From Actinobacteria bacterium OV450 (lineage in GTDB: Bacteria > Actinomycetota > Actinomycetes > Streptomycetales > Streptomycetaceae), in the NCBI GenBank assembly GCA_001298555.1, contig LJCW01000349.1:1-40263 (forward strand): 40,263 nt of DNA, in the 5' to 3' direction. A program made the translations under genes and the position numbers. Positions 9,011 through 16,654 of the stretch are shown here, one piece after another. Every line of letters starts with the position of its first letter. Within the stretch, counting starts at the first letter, position 1. The notes below the pieces were generated by a model, which saw only the letters and a program-made list of their open reading frames with translations, ran no database searches and was not told the DNA's origin.

Positions 9011-9352
9011 CCCGGCGACGGCCTCCTCGACGCTGGGGTACACGGACAGCACCGTATCGGCGCCCGTCAGGGCGAAGAGGCGGCGGAGCTGCTCGCCGGG
9101 GGCGGCGATGCGCAGGGTGGTCTGATGGTGCAGCCGCAGCAGGAGGTTCAGGAACGACGAGTCCCCGAAGGTGACGGATCCCACGTCCAGCACCACCAGC
9201 GGGTGCCGGTCCGCGGCGGCGGCGAGGGCCTCCTCGAGGGGGGCCAGTGTGTCCTGGTCGAGCTCCCCGTGCGCGGCCACCACCCATCCGGGCCCGGCCG
9301 GGGGGCCGTCCCCGACCACACCTTCACGGTGCGTGTCCCCTGCTCCGGTCAT
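9005..9352 (-). CDS. STAS-domain anti-sigma factor antagonist
   Basis: 115 residues from an ATG preceded by GGGGAGG, preferred over a longer frame reaching 9439 that lacks this site. The STAS fold is clear: VVAAHGELDQDTLAPLEEAL, then LVVLDVGSVTFGDSSFLNLLL, where the serines after FGD mark the usual RsbV-type phosphorylation loop. LRIAAPGEQLRRLFALTGAD follows. It probably frees a sigma factor by binding the cognate RsbW-like kinase when unphosphorylated. Convergent with the 8546 kinase gene: TCATGA at 9005-9010 holds both stop codons, so the pair overlaps by 6 bp and may be one switch. The pairing is inferred. Confidence 0.88.
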   Translation of the reverse strand: MTGAGDTHREGVVGDGPPAGPGWVVAAHGELDQDTLAPLEEALAAAADRHPLVVLDVGSVTFGDSSFLNLLLRLHHQTTLRIAAPGEQLRRLFALTGADTVLSVYPSVEEAVAGS

Positions 9353-9570
9353 GTCCGCCTCCCCGGTCGTCACCTGTATGGCCTCCGGAAGGGAGTATGC
9401 CTGCCTCGCGCCGGTACGAAAGCGCCGGGACCTCGGCACGCCGCTGCGGCAGGCCGTTGCGGCCGCCCGGAGGACGCCTGCAGAAAAGTTTTCGCCCTGA
9501 TCGTGTAAGAAGGAAAAGCCGGGGCATGAGCGCCCGGGCAGCCGTCAGTCAATCGGGAGGGAACGGCCAC

Positions 9571-10506
9571 ATGTCACGCTCGGCCACCGCCGCAGGCCCC
9601 ATTCGTGTCACAGACGAGCAGGTCACGCCCTCGGTACCCGCCGACAGGACCGTGGGAACCGCGTCGCAGGACGTGGCACTGCCCGAGGTGAGGAACCCCC
9701 GGGAGGTGGCACCCGGCGACGCTCGCGAGCTGGCGAGGCTCTTCTTCAGGAGGCTGCGCTCCCTGGAGGAAGGCACCCGCGAGTACCAGTACGCCCGCAA
9801 CACCCTGATCGAGATGAACCTCTCGCTCGTGCAGTTCGCCGCGCGGCGCTTCCGCGCCCGGGTGATGGGCGGCGGCCTGGACATCGACGACATCATCCAG
9901 GTGGGCATCATCGGCCTCATCAAGGCCATCGACCGCTACGACCCCGCCCGCGAGGTCGAGTTCTCCACGCTCGCCCTCCCGTACATCACGGGTGAGATCA
10001 AGCGCTACTTCCGCGACACCACGTGGGCCGTCCACGTTCCGCGCCGCCTCCAGGAACTGCGTACGGAGCTCGCCAAGGCCCAGGAGGCCCTCACCGACGT
10101 CCTGGGGCGGGCCCCGACGGTCAAGGAGGTCGCCCAGCACCTCGAACTGACCGAGGAGGAGGTCATCGACGGGCTGGTCGCCGCGAACGGCTACACGAGC
10201 GGCTCCCTGGACACCGCCGGCACCGAAGGGGACGAGCCGGCGACGTCGACGAGCCGGACGACGCGGCCGCTGGCGGACCGCCTCGGTGACGTGGACCCCG
10301 CCATGGAGCTCTTCGAGGAGTTCCACACACTGGCACCGCTGCTGGAGCAGCTGGACGAACGCGACCGGCTGATCCTGCAGATGCGCTTCGGCCAGGAGAA
10401 GACCCAGGCCGAGATCGGCGCCGAGCTGGGCATCTCGCAGATGCAGGTCTCGCGCCTGCTGTCGCGGACGCTGTCCCGGCTGCGCGCCGGAATGCTCTCG
10501 GTGTAG
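9571..10506 (+). CDS. SigB/SigF/SigG-family RNA polymerase sigma factor
   Basis: 311 residues. ATG 9571 is preceded by GGGAGGG with a 9-nt spacer; an upstream in-frame ATG at 9526 lacks a comparable site. Region 2 carries GLDIDDIIQVGIIGLIKAID (core binding) and FSTLALPYITGEIKRYFRDT (promoter -10 recognition). Region 3 has GRAPTVKEVAQHLELTEEEV. Region 4 has ERDRLILQMRFGQEKTQAEI with the helix-turn-helix GISQMQVSRLLSRTLSRLR. These features and the length are typical of the stress/differentiation sigma factors controlled by partner switching. Followed after 8 bp by a STAS gene. It cannot be assigned to a named paralogue without alignment, since Streptomyces has many. Confidence 0.93.
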   Translation: MSRSATAAGPIRVTDEQVTPSVPADRTVGTASQDVALPEVRNPREVAPGDARELARLFFRRLRSLEEGTREYQYARNTLIEMNLSLVQFAARRFRARVMGGGLDIDDIIQVGIIGLIKAIDRYDPAREVEFSTLALPYITGEIKRYFRDTTWAVHVPRRLQELRTELAKAQEALTDVLGRAPTVKEVAQHLELTEEEVIDGLVAANGYTSGSLDTAGTEGDEPATSTSRTTRPLADRLGDVDPAMELFEEFHTLAPLLEQLDERDRLILQMRFGQEKTQAEIGAELGISQMQVSRLLSRTLSRLRAGMLSV

Positions 10507-10514
10507 GCAGCGGC

Positions 10515-10952
10515 ATGACACCGGCTCACCGCAGCGACGGTCCCGTACCGCCCCCGGGCGCACAGGCGCTCTACGACGACGTCGTGTGGGCGGACGCCGT
10601 CGTACGGTGCGCGGACGCCGGGGGCACCGGGACGGGTGCGCCGCAGCCGCTGACCGCCCAGCCGCTGCGCGACCGTCCCGGTGCCCTGCTGCACGGCAGC
10701 TGCGACCTCGACACGCGGCCGATCCTGTCCGCGGCGCTCGGCGTCGTCACCCGGATCCCCGGCCCGGTCGTCCATCTCGACCTCTCCGGTGTGGCCTTCC
10801 TCGACGCCTCCGCCGTCGCCGCCCTGGTGCAGGCCAACGCCACCGTGGCGGGGCAGGGCCGTCGCCTGCTGCTCCACCACCCGCCATACTCGCTCCGCAA
10901 GGTAGTGGAGATGTTCCCGGACGAATGTGCCGCGCTGGAGGTCGCAGCATGA
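10515..10952 (+). CDS. STAS-domain protein (anti-sigma antagonist-like)
   Basis: 145 residues. The N-terminal ~55 residues are of low complexity (VVWADAVVRCADAGGTGTG). The C-terminal part is STAS-like: PGALLHGSCDLDTRPILSAAL, VVHLDLSGVAFLDASAVAAL with the DAS phospho-loop, then GRRLLLHHPPYSLRKVVEMF. It lies 8 bp after the sigma gene and overlaps the next gene by ATGA (10949-10952), so the three genes look like one operon. In such operons STAS and HATPase proteins act on each other. The HGSCDLDT start and MFPDE tail match the STAS-domain style often found next to MEDS genes; exact targets are unknown. Confidence 0.85.
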   Translation: MTPAHRSDGPVPPPGAQALYDDVVWADAVVRCADAGGTGTGAPQPLTAQPLRDRPGALLHGSCDLDTRPILSAALGVVTRIPGPVVHLDLSGVAFLDASAVAALVQANATVAGQGRRLLLHHPPYSLRKVVEMFPDECAALEVAA

Positions 10953-11899
10953 TGAACGGATCTGCGTCCACCACCCCTGGGGACTTCGTCCACCCCGCCC
11001 TGTTCTACCAGGGTGAGGCGGAGTACCTGGCGGGAGTGGGCGGGTTCGTACGCGCCGCACTCGCGGCCGACGAACCGGTGCTCGTGGCCGTGCCCGGCCC
11101 CCGCATGGACGCCCTGCGCGAGAGCCTCGACGCGTGCGCGGCCGAGGTCTCCTGGGCGGACATGACGCAGCTGGGCCGCAATCCCGGGCGGATCCTGGCC
11201 GCCCTGCAGGACTTCGCCGACCGGCAGGCGGACCGGCCGGCCCGGATCGTGGGCGAGCCGATCTGGCCCGGGCGCACGCAGGCCGAGGTGCTGGAGGCCA
11301 CGCGTCACGAGGCCCTGATCAACACCGCCTTCGCGGGGCGGCGGGCCACGGTGCTGTGCCCGTACGACGTCCTGGGCCTGCCGTCCGCGGTGCTGTCCGA
11401 CGCCCGGCGGACCCATCCCACCGTGATGGCGGAGGGCAAGAGCACGCTCAGCCCGGAGTACGCCGACCCGGCATCGGTCGGCGCCGACTGCGACCGCCCG
11501 CTGCCCGAACCCGACGGCGACGTGCCCTCGTTCGCCTACACCGTGGGGCAGCTGGGCGAGGTGCGCGCGTACACCGAGGCGTGGACCGGCGGCACCGCGC
11601 TGGGCGCGGCCCGGCGCGGCGATCTGCTCCTGGCGGTCAGCGAGGCCGCCGCCAACTCCCTGGCCCACGGTGGCGGGAGCGGCTCGCTGCGGCTGTGGAG
11701 CAGCGCCGGCGCGGGGGTCGTCGCCGAGATCCGCGACGGGGGCCGGCTGGCCGACCCGCTGGCGGGGCGCCGCCGCCCCTCCCTGGCATCGGTCGACGGA
11801 GGCCGCGGCCTGTGGATGATCCATCAGCTGTGCGACCTGGTCGAGATCCGCTCCTCGGGCAGCGGCCTCATTTTGAGGATGCACATGGCATGCTCTTGA
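10949..11899 (+). CDS. MEDS-domain anti-sigma regulatory kinase (MEDS-HATPase fusion)
   Basis: 316 residues. Residues about 15-185 form a MEDS sensory domain (FVHPALFYQGEAEYLAGVGG, EPVLVAVPGPRMDALRE, ADMTQLGRNPGRILAAL, IVGEPIWPGRTQAEVLEATR, TVLCPYDVLGLP). A HATPase_c domain follows at about 200-315, with N-box LLAVSEAAANSLAHGGG and G-box DGGRGLWMIHQLCD. This fusion is common in actinomycete partner-switching loci: MEDS is thought to sense a small ligand and the HATPase part acts on a STAS protein or sigma factor. ATG 10949 overlaps the upstream STAS stop by 4 bp; a second ATG follows immediately. Translational coupling with the STAS gene suggests a functional pair. Confidence 0.9.
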   Translation: MMNGSASTTPGDFVHPALFYQGEAEYLAGVGGFVRAALAADEPVLVAVPGPRMDALRESLDACAAEVSWADMTQLGRNPGRILAALQDFADRQADRPARIVGEPIWPGRTQAEVLEATRHEALINTAFAGRRATVLCPYDVLGLPSAVLSDARRTHPTVMAEGKSTLSPEYADPASVGADCDRPLPEPDGDVPSFAYTVGQLGEVRAYTEAWTGGTALGAARRGDLLLAVSEAAANSLAHGGGSGSLRLWSSAGAGVVAEIRDGGRLADPLAGRRRPSLASVDGGRGLWMIHQLCDLVEIRSSGSGLILRMHMACS

Positions 11900-12024
11900 G
11901 ACCGGCGGGTCCCTTAAACTGTCACGGGCATGCTCGAATGTCCCAGGCTACGGGGGGCGAGTGGGACCACAGGGGTCCCATCGAGCAGAGAGACCAGCGT
12001 CAACGGTGGGGGTGAGGTACCACA

Positions 12025-12489
12025 GTGGAAACCATTGGACCGGGAACCGGCGATCCGCTGCGTTCCGGACCTTCCGCCGTGGTGCAGCGCCGCCGCCTCG
12101 CCCTGTCGGGCGTCCGCGGCCACGTGGCCAAGGGCCGCGACTTCACGCGCCAGGCCTTGCTGGACTGGGGCTGGGACGGGACCGAAACCTCCGAGGACGC
12201 CCTGCTCCTGGTGTCCGAGCTGCTGACCAACGCGGCACTGCACGCGGGGGGTTGCATCGAGCTCGTGGTCTCGGCCGGGGAGGTCCTGCGGGTCGAGGTC
12301 TTCGACGGCTCGACGGTGCTGCCGCGCCGCCACCCGGCCCCGCAGCGCGGCCTCCCGGGCGGGCACGGGCTCTACATCGTGGAGCGCCTGTCCGATCGAT
12401 GGGGCACCCACACCCACGAGCACGGCAAGGCCGTCTGGGCCGAGATCGAGTCGTCGCGGCTGACCTCGGGCAGGCCCACCGGCCGCTGA
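12025..12489 (+). CDS. RsbW-like ATP-binding protein (HATPase_c)
   Basis: 154 residues, a single HATPase_c domain with N-box LLLVSELLTNAALHAGG, VEVFDGS strand and GLPGGHGLYIVERLSDRWG lid. GTG 12025 is chosen because GTGAGGT sits just upstream and because a paralogue at 27095 (minus strand) starts at the equivalent GTG with a near-identical leader. The two proteins share long blocks such as KGRDFTR, DWGWDG and NAALHAGGC. The gene is separated from the MEDS gene by 125 bp that contains no clear SigB-type promoter, and it is followed at once by a strong hairpin. Likely an anti-sigma kinase of the RsbW family; the partner is unknown. Confidence 0.88.
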   Translation: METIGPGTGDPLRSGPSAVVQRRRLALSGVRGHVAKGRDFTRQALLDWGWDGTETSEDALLLVSELLTNAALHAGGCIELVVSAGEVLRVEVFDGSTVLPRRHPAPQRGLPGGHGLYIVERLSDRWGTHTHEHGKAVWAEIESSRLTSGRPTGR

Positions 12490-12497
12490 CCCGACTC

Positions 12498-12525
12498 CCC
12501 CCGGCGCCGTTTTCCCCGCCGGGGG
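12498..12525 (+). terminator. Hairpin terminator after the 12025 gene
   Basis: A perfect 9-bp stem (CCCCCGGCG 12498-12506 with CGCCGGGGG 12517-12525) and a 10-nt loop begin 8 nt after the stop codon. There is no U-tract beyond it, as is common in Streptomyces. Confidence 0.65.
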
Positions 12526-12558
12526 CGTCATTCCGGGAGGCCGGGGCAGGCGCACGGT

Positions 12559-12681
12559 ATGACATCGAATGCACTCACCTCCCTGGCCCTGACCCCGGCG
12601 CCCGGCCCCGCCTGGGTCCACCTGCTCGTCATCGCGTTCGCCCTCCTGGTCCTCGTCCGCACCCTGGCCCGCCACCGGTAG
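12559..12681 (+). CDS. Possible 40-aa single-span membrane peptide
   Basis: An ATG frame of 40 residues with a short polar start, a Pro-rich stretch, then one hydrophobic segment (WVHLLVIAFALLVLVRTLAR) and a basic end. The composition is that of a small membrane protein. Against it, the GGGAGG lies about 20 nt upstream, too far for normal spacing, and only 33 bp separate it from the preceding terminator. I do not recognise a family. It could be chance or a relic linked to the decayed gene downstream. Confidence 0.3.
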   Translation: MTSNALTSLALTPAPGPAWVHLLVIAFALLVLVRTLARHR

Positions 12682-12745
12682 GAACCCTTTTCCTCCGGGT
12701 GGAGGCGCAGGTTGGACGTAGCCGGCCCGGGAAGGGAACGACGTC

Positions 12746-14040
12746 ATGACAGCCGAGGCACGTCCGGGGATCCCGGTGGTTGGGCGACGGCTTCGCCGGT
12801 GGGGAGCGGACGCGCCGCCTCTCCCCCGCGCCGAGGCGCAGATCACCCTGGTCACCCCGTCCTCCTTCCGCTGCACCTGCCGCTGCTGCCGTAGGTGACG
12901 GCGGGGGTGGTGACCCCGCATCGTTCCCGGCGGAGTCGGCGGCGTGGACACCCGGGCAAGGGCGTGCGTCGTACCGAAGATCTCGGGCGAGCTCACCCCG
13001 CTGGCCCTACGACCACCTACCTGGTCCTGGCCCCGGGCAGCAAGCACCCGCTCCTTCGACATCCCCCGCGCTCGCCGTGCACGCCCGCGGTATGAAGGCC
13101 CTTGCCGAGGCAGCCCACCTACGCGACCACGTCATCGCTCAGCTCGACCTCGCCGACGCCTGCGCGACGGGGCGGAGCGAGCGTCGAGGCTGTCTTCGTC
13201 GTCGTGGGCGGCGGATACGCGCGCACCGGGACGGCGGCCCGCCTCCAGCGGCTCGCCCGCCATACGGTCCGGCGCTCCCCCTGGGACCCGGGGCAGATCC
13301 GCCGGCACCTCGTGGACATCGCGCCGGCGCTGAGGCCCGAACTCCGCGAGGCGCCGGGCGCGTCCGCCCTGGACGTACGCGGGCGGCGTTGCATCGAGGT
13401 GTCCCTCGGCGTGTCCGTCGCAAGGCCGGTCCGGAGGAGGGGACGCTGACCGACGGCCACGTCCTGCGCGGACGCGCCCTGATCCGGGCGGCCGGGGTGG
13501 TCGCAAGCCCGCTCATCGCCGCCCTGGAGGCCGACACCGATCGCGGACGGCTCGTGGCCCCGCCCGACCTGACGGTGTCTGCCCGGCCTTCCCGGAGTTC
13601 TCGGGCTCGGTGACGCGGCAGCGGGCCTCGGCCTCGCCGCGGGCCGGGAGGGGGCCGTCCGGCCGCCCACCGCCCGGCACGCGCAGCGGCAGGGGCGCAC
13701 GGCCGGCGACAACCTCATCGCGGCGTTGCGTCACCGGCCGCTGCGGCGCTGCCGGCACACGGACCCGGGGCCCGTGGCGGACCTGGGCGGTCGTGACGGT
13801 CATCCGGCCCCTGTGCATCGAACTGCGCGAGCTGGCCGCGCGGACGGCGGCCCGCGGGGGCCAGTGGGCACTGCGCACCCCCGTGGTCAGGACGGGGGTG
13901 CCGGCGAGCTGGCTCCTCGACGCGGTCGCGGGCGACTAGTTCGTCCGCACGGGCTGCCGGGCGGGGCGGCCGCGCCACTGAGGGAGTTCGAACACACCGA
14001 CACACACCTGACCCCCGGACAGGTCCACGCCCCCACGGCA
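12746..14040 (+). pseudogene. Decayed NAD(P)/FAD-dependent oxidoreductase (type II NADH dehydrogenase-like)
   Basis: No single frame is open, yet successive pieces in all three frames read in order as an NDH-2-like flavoprotein. They are: VVGDGFAG (FAD dinucleotide fold, about 12778), AEAQITLVTPSSF, LHLPLLP-stop-VTAGVVTPH, RACVVPKISGELTPLA, LVLAPGSK, RSFDIP, GMKALAEAAHLRDHVIAQLD (about 13091), VEAVFVVVGGGYARTGTAAR (NADH fold, about 13180), RHLVDIAPALRPEL, IEVSLGVSVA, LTDGHVLRGRALIRAAGVVA, LGDAAAG, NLIAALRHRPL, ELRELAARTAARGGQWALRT, DAVAGD-stop-FVRTG and LREFEHTDTHLTPGQV. That implies about ten frame changes and at least two nonsense codons. A GGAAGGGAA ribosome-binding site is still present before the original ATG. 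The genes on both sides are intact, so sequencing error is unlikely. Confidence 0.85.
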
Positions 14041-14166
14041 CCGGCGGGGCTCGCCGCGCAGCGCCTGGGCGGTTCGGGCCGTCCCCGCGGGCCGCACACC
14101 GTAGGAAGCGGCGGATCCCCGGTGGCGGGGCCGTCCCGCACCGCGACGATGCTGCGCGGGGCGGGG

Positions 14167-15279
14167 TCACCGGCCCTGGGGGCTCGGCGAGCCCGGCTTG
14201 TCCAGGGTCACGCCCCAGCCGGCGGCGGAACGGCCGGCCCCGGACTCCTGTGCCGGGGCGAGGACCACGCGGGGCAGGGCCTCCGTGTGCTTCTCCGCGA
14301 GCCAGGCGACCAGTCGTTCCCGTACGGCGCAGCGTACGGTCCACAGGTCGTCGGCGTCCTTGGCCGTGACGATGGCCCGGACCACGATGGTGGAGGGCGT
14401 GGTCTCCGTGACGGCCAGGTCCCAGCCGCGGCCGTCCCACTCCGGGCAGTCGTGCAGGATCTCCTGGAGCTTGTCCCGCATGAGGTCGACGGGCGCGCTG
14501 TGGTCGCAGTGGAGGAAGACGGTGCCCGTCATCTGGACCCCGCCGCGGGACCAGTTCTCGAAGGGCCGGGTGGTGAAGTACGAGACGGGCATGGTGAGGC
14601 GGCGTTCGTCCCATGTGCGGACGGCGAGAAAGGTGAGGGTGATGTCCTCCACCACGCCCCACTCGCCGGCGACCACGACCGTGTCGCCGATGCGCACCAT
14701 GTCGCCGAAGGCGATCTGGAAGCCGGCGAAGAGGTTTCCCAGGGTGGACTGGGCCGCGACGCCGGCGACGATCCCGATGATCCCGGCGGAGGCGAGCACG
14801 GACGTGCCGAGCGCGCGGAAGCTCGGGAAGGTGAGGAGCATCGCGGCGGCCGCGACCACGGCCACGACGGCGGTCACGACCCGGGTGATCAGGGTGACCT
14901 GGGTACGGACCCTGCGGAGCCTGGCCGGATCGCGGGTGCCGGCGGCGTAACGGGCGTAACCGGACTCGACGGCGGCCGAGGCCACCCCCACGATCAGCCA
15001 GGCGCCGGCTCCGATCAGCGCCAGCGAGAGCGTCCGGCCGACGGCGGCCTCGTGCTCCTGGAGCGGCTGCCACCCGGTCTGCCCGTGGGCCCCCCTGAGG
15101 AGGGCGGCGAGCATCACGATCTGCAGGGCCGGCCGGCAGCGGCGCAGCGAGTTCCACAGGGGTGTTTCGGGGTGGCGGGCGTCGGCCCGGCGCAACAGCA
15201 GGTCGGCGGCCCATCCGGCCGCGACGGTGAGGAGGATCGAACCTCCCAGGACGGTCAGCAAGCGAAGGGCGTGGTTCAT
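14167..15279 (-). CDS. MscS-family mechanosensitive ion channel
   Basis: 370 residues. There are N-terminal membrane segments near residues 4-26 (LLTVLGGSILLTVAAGWAADLL), 45-65 and 80-105, then the pore-lining pair (VVTAVVAVVAAAAMLL and SVLASAGIIGIVAGVAAQST). The conserved beta domain follows: GNLFAGFQIAFGDMVRIGDT, GEWGVVEDITLTFLAVRTWD and RRLTMPVSYF. The layout is that of small-conductance channels that release solutes on hypo-osmotic shock. ATG 15279 is preferred (AGGAG close upstream, membrane segment follows at once); an in-frame ATG at 15306 would add nine residues. It stands alone; its 3' end faces the decayed oxidoreductase. Confidence 0.9.
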   Translation of the reverse strand: MNHALRLLTVLGGSILLTVAAGWAADLLLRRADARHPETPLWNSLRRCRPALQIVMLAALLRGAHGQTGWQPLQEHEAAVGRTLSLALIGAGAWLIVGVASAAVESGYARYAAGTRDPARLRRVRTQVTLITRVVTAVVAVVAAAAMLLTFPSFRALGTSVLASAGIIGIVAGVAAQSTLGNLFAGFQIAFGDMVRIGDTVVVAGEWGVVEDITLTFLAVRTWDERRLTMPVSYFTTRPFENWSRGGVQMTGTVFLHCDHSAPVDLMRDKLQEILHDCPEWDGRGWDLAVTETTPSTIVVRAIVTAKDADDLWTVRCAVRERLVAWLAEKHTEALPRVVLAPAQESGAGRSAAGWGVTLDKPGSPSPQGR

Positions 15280-15394
15280 GCTCTCCTCGGCGGATGTAGA
15301 CGGCATGGATTCCCCGCGCATGCCCAGCCGAGGAGGGGCGACACGGGGTGGCTCCCGCGCGGAGCGTGCCGGCCGCCCTGCGGCGTACACGACA

Positions 15395-15436
15395 GCCGCC
15401 GGTCCCGCCCCTGCGGACAGGGGTGGAACCGGCGGC
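15395..15436 (-). terminator. Nested hairpin after the hemerythrin gene
   Basis: An outer 9-bp stem (GCCGCCGGT 15395-15403 with ACCGGCGGC 15428-15436) encloses a 6-bp stem (CCCCTG 15408-15413 with CAGGGG 15418-15423) and a CGGA loop. It lies 21 nt past the hemerythrin stop codon on that gene's strand. Confidence 0.65.
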
Positions 15437-15457
15437 GGCGGTCGGCTGCCGGAGCCC

Positions 15458-16015
15458 CTACTCGCCGCGTCCGCTGAGGAAGTCCCGGGCGCGGTCGACC
15501 AGCCCCGTGCCGGCGGACAGCAGCCGGTGGTGCGGCTGGGAGGAGGGGAGGGCGCCGGGGTGCGGGCGAGTCGGCGCGAACCTCTTGGCCCGGCGCACCC
15601 TGTCACCCAGCGTCTCCAGGGCCTCCGGTGAGCACGCCTGGCGCAGCCGGGGGAACAGGTTCTGCTCCTCGTCGTACACGTGGGCGGTGACCTCCGCCTT
15701 CAGTACGGCGATCAGCTGGTCGAACTCCGGCCCCGCGGCGTCCAGTCCCTCCAGGTCCTTCAGCAGCTTCTCGACTCGCGCGTGGTCGGCGAGTTCCTTG
15801 TCCGCGATGAGGTCGCCGTCCGGGAAGTGCTCCCTGATCGCCGGGTAGAGATGCTCCTCCTCGGCGACCGAGTGCCGCACCAGCTCGATGGTCAGCTGTT
15901 CGGCCGCCTTCTGCCGTTCGCCCGCCGGGGTGGTGTGCTCGATCCTGTCGAACAGTCCGTCCACCTCGCGGTGGTCGACGGTCAGCTCGGCGATGACGTC
16001 GCCTGCGTGTCCCAT
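15458..16015 (-). CDS. Hemerythrin domain-containing protein
   Basis: 185 residues. Residues 1-150 are a four-helix hemerythrin-like domain with the expected metal-ligand pattern: LTVDHREVDGLFDRIEH, VRHSVAEEEHLYPAIREHF, ADHARVEKLL and VTAHVYDEEQNLFPRLR. The His and Glu positions suit a di-iron site that binds oxygen or senses redox or nitric oxide. The last ~35 residues are Pro-, Arg- and His-rich and look disordered. ATG 16015 follows GGGAAGGAA. A near-consensus SigB-type -10 (GGGTAC) lies about 57 nt upstream, and the SRPBCC gene is divergent across 187 bp. Stress-protein role inferred from context. Confidence 0.92.
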   Translation of the reverse strand: MGHAGDVIAELTVDHREVDGLFDRIEHTTPAGERQKAAEQLTIELVRHSVAEEEHLYPAIREHFPDGDLIADKELADHARVEKLLKDLEGLDAAGPEFDQLIAVLKAEVTAHVYDEEQNLFPRLRQACSPEALETLGDRVRRAKRFAPTRPHPGALPSSQPHHRLLSAGTGLVDRARDFLSGRGE

Positions 16016-16071
16016 GCCGTTGTTCCTTCCCGTTCGGCCTCGGCCGGCGGTGCGCGCCGGTCGCCGCGCGC

Positions 16072-16097
16072 GTACCCGGGATCACGCAGTGCTAACA
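16072..16097 (-). promoter_or_regulatory. Candidate SigB-type promoter for the hemerythrin gene
   Basis: On the minus strand TGTT, a 16-nt spacer and GGGTAC. The -10 matches the SigB-type element fully; the -35 differs at one position (T for the leading G). It lies in the divergent region shared with the SRPBCC gene. Confidence 0.35.
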
Positions 16098-16123
16098 GAG
16101 GGCGCGGGTCCGCGGCGGCCGGC

Positions 16124-16148
16124 GCATGCCGCGTGCGGGTGCGGGTAG
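16124..16148 (+). promoter_or_regulatory. Candidate SigB-type promoter for the SRPBCC gene
   Basis: GCAT (16124-16127), a 15-nt spacer and GGGTAG (16143-16148) fit GNNT-N14-16-GGGTA. The leader to the GTG at 16203 would be about 48 nt. Confidence 0.4.
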
Positions 16149-16202
16149 CCGGGCCGTGAAAGTTCCCCCGGCCATGTCCGCCGACCACACGGAAGGAGTC
16201 AC

Positions 16203-16652
16203 GTGTCACACGTCGAGGAGTATGTCGAGGTCAACGTGCCGCTGCGCACGGCCTACAACCAGTGGACGCAGTTCGAGGACTTCCCCGCCTTCATGGAGGG
16301 GGTCGAGCGCATCGACCAGCGCACGGACACCCTCACCCACTGGGTGACGAACGTGAACGGTGTGCAGCGCGAGTTCGACGCGCAGATCACCGAGCAGCTC
16401 CCGGACCAGCGCGTCGCGTGGATGACGGTGGACGGGGAGCCGCGCCAGGCCGGCCTGGTCACCTTCCAGCCGATCGACGCGACCACCACCAAGGTCGTCC
16501 TGCACATGAACTGGGTGCCCGACGGCCTGGCCGAGGCGGCCGCCGACAAACTCGGCTTCGTCAAGCGCCAGGTGGCCGGCGATCTCAAGCGCTTCAAACT
16601 GTTCATCGAGTCGCGCGGTGTCGAGACGGGCGCCTGGCGGGGCGAGGTCTGA
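16203..16652 (+). CDS. SRPBCC-family protein (polyketide cyclase/COQ10-like)
   Basis: 149 residues of the START/SRPBCC helix-grip fold: HVEEYVEVNVPLRTAYNQWT, FEDFPAFMEGVERI, TDTLTHWVTNVNGV, REFDAQITEQLPDQRVAW, QAGLVTFQPIDATTTKV and a C-terminal helix GDLKRFKLFIESRG. The fold forms a hydrophobic ligand pocket; this subfamily is common in actinomycetes and often stress-linked, but its ligand is unknown. GTG 16203 follows GGAAGGAG. Only 2 bp separate its stop from the DUF1206 gene, so they form an operon. Confidence 0.9.
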   Translation: MSHVEEYVEVNVPLRTAYNQWTQFEDFPAFMEGVERIDQRTDTLTHWVTNVNGVQREFDAQITEQLPDQRVAWMTVDGEPRQAGLVTFQPIDATTTKVVLHMNWVPDGLAEAAADKLGFVKRQVAGDLKRFKLFIESRGVETGAWRGEV

Positions 16653-16654
16653 CC

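Noticed and set aside
11913..11940. WhiG-like promoter (TAAA, then GCTCGAAT) before the 12025 gene
   Set aside because: The -10 match to GCCGATAA is poor and the spacing is 13 instead of about 15 nt.
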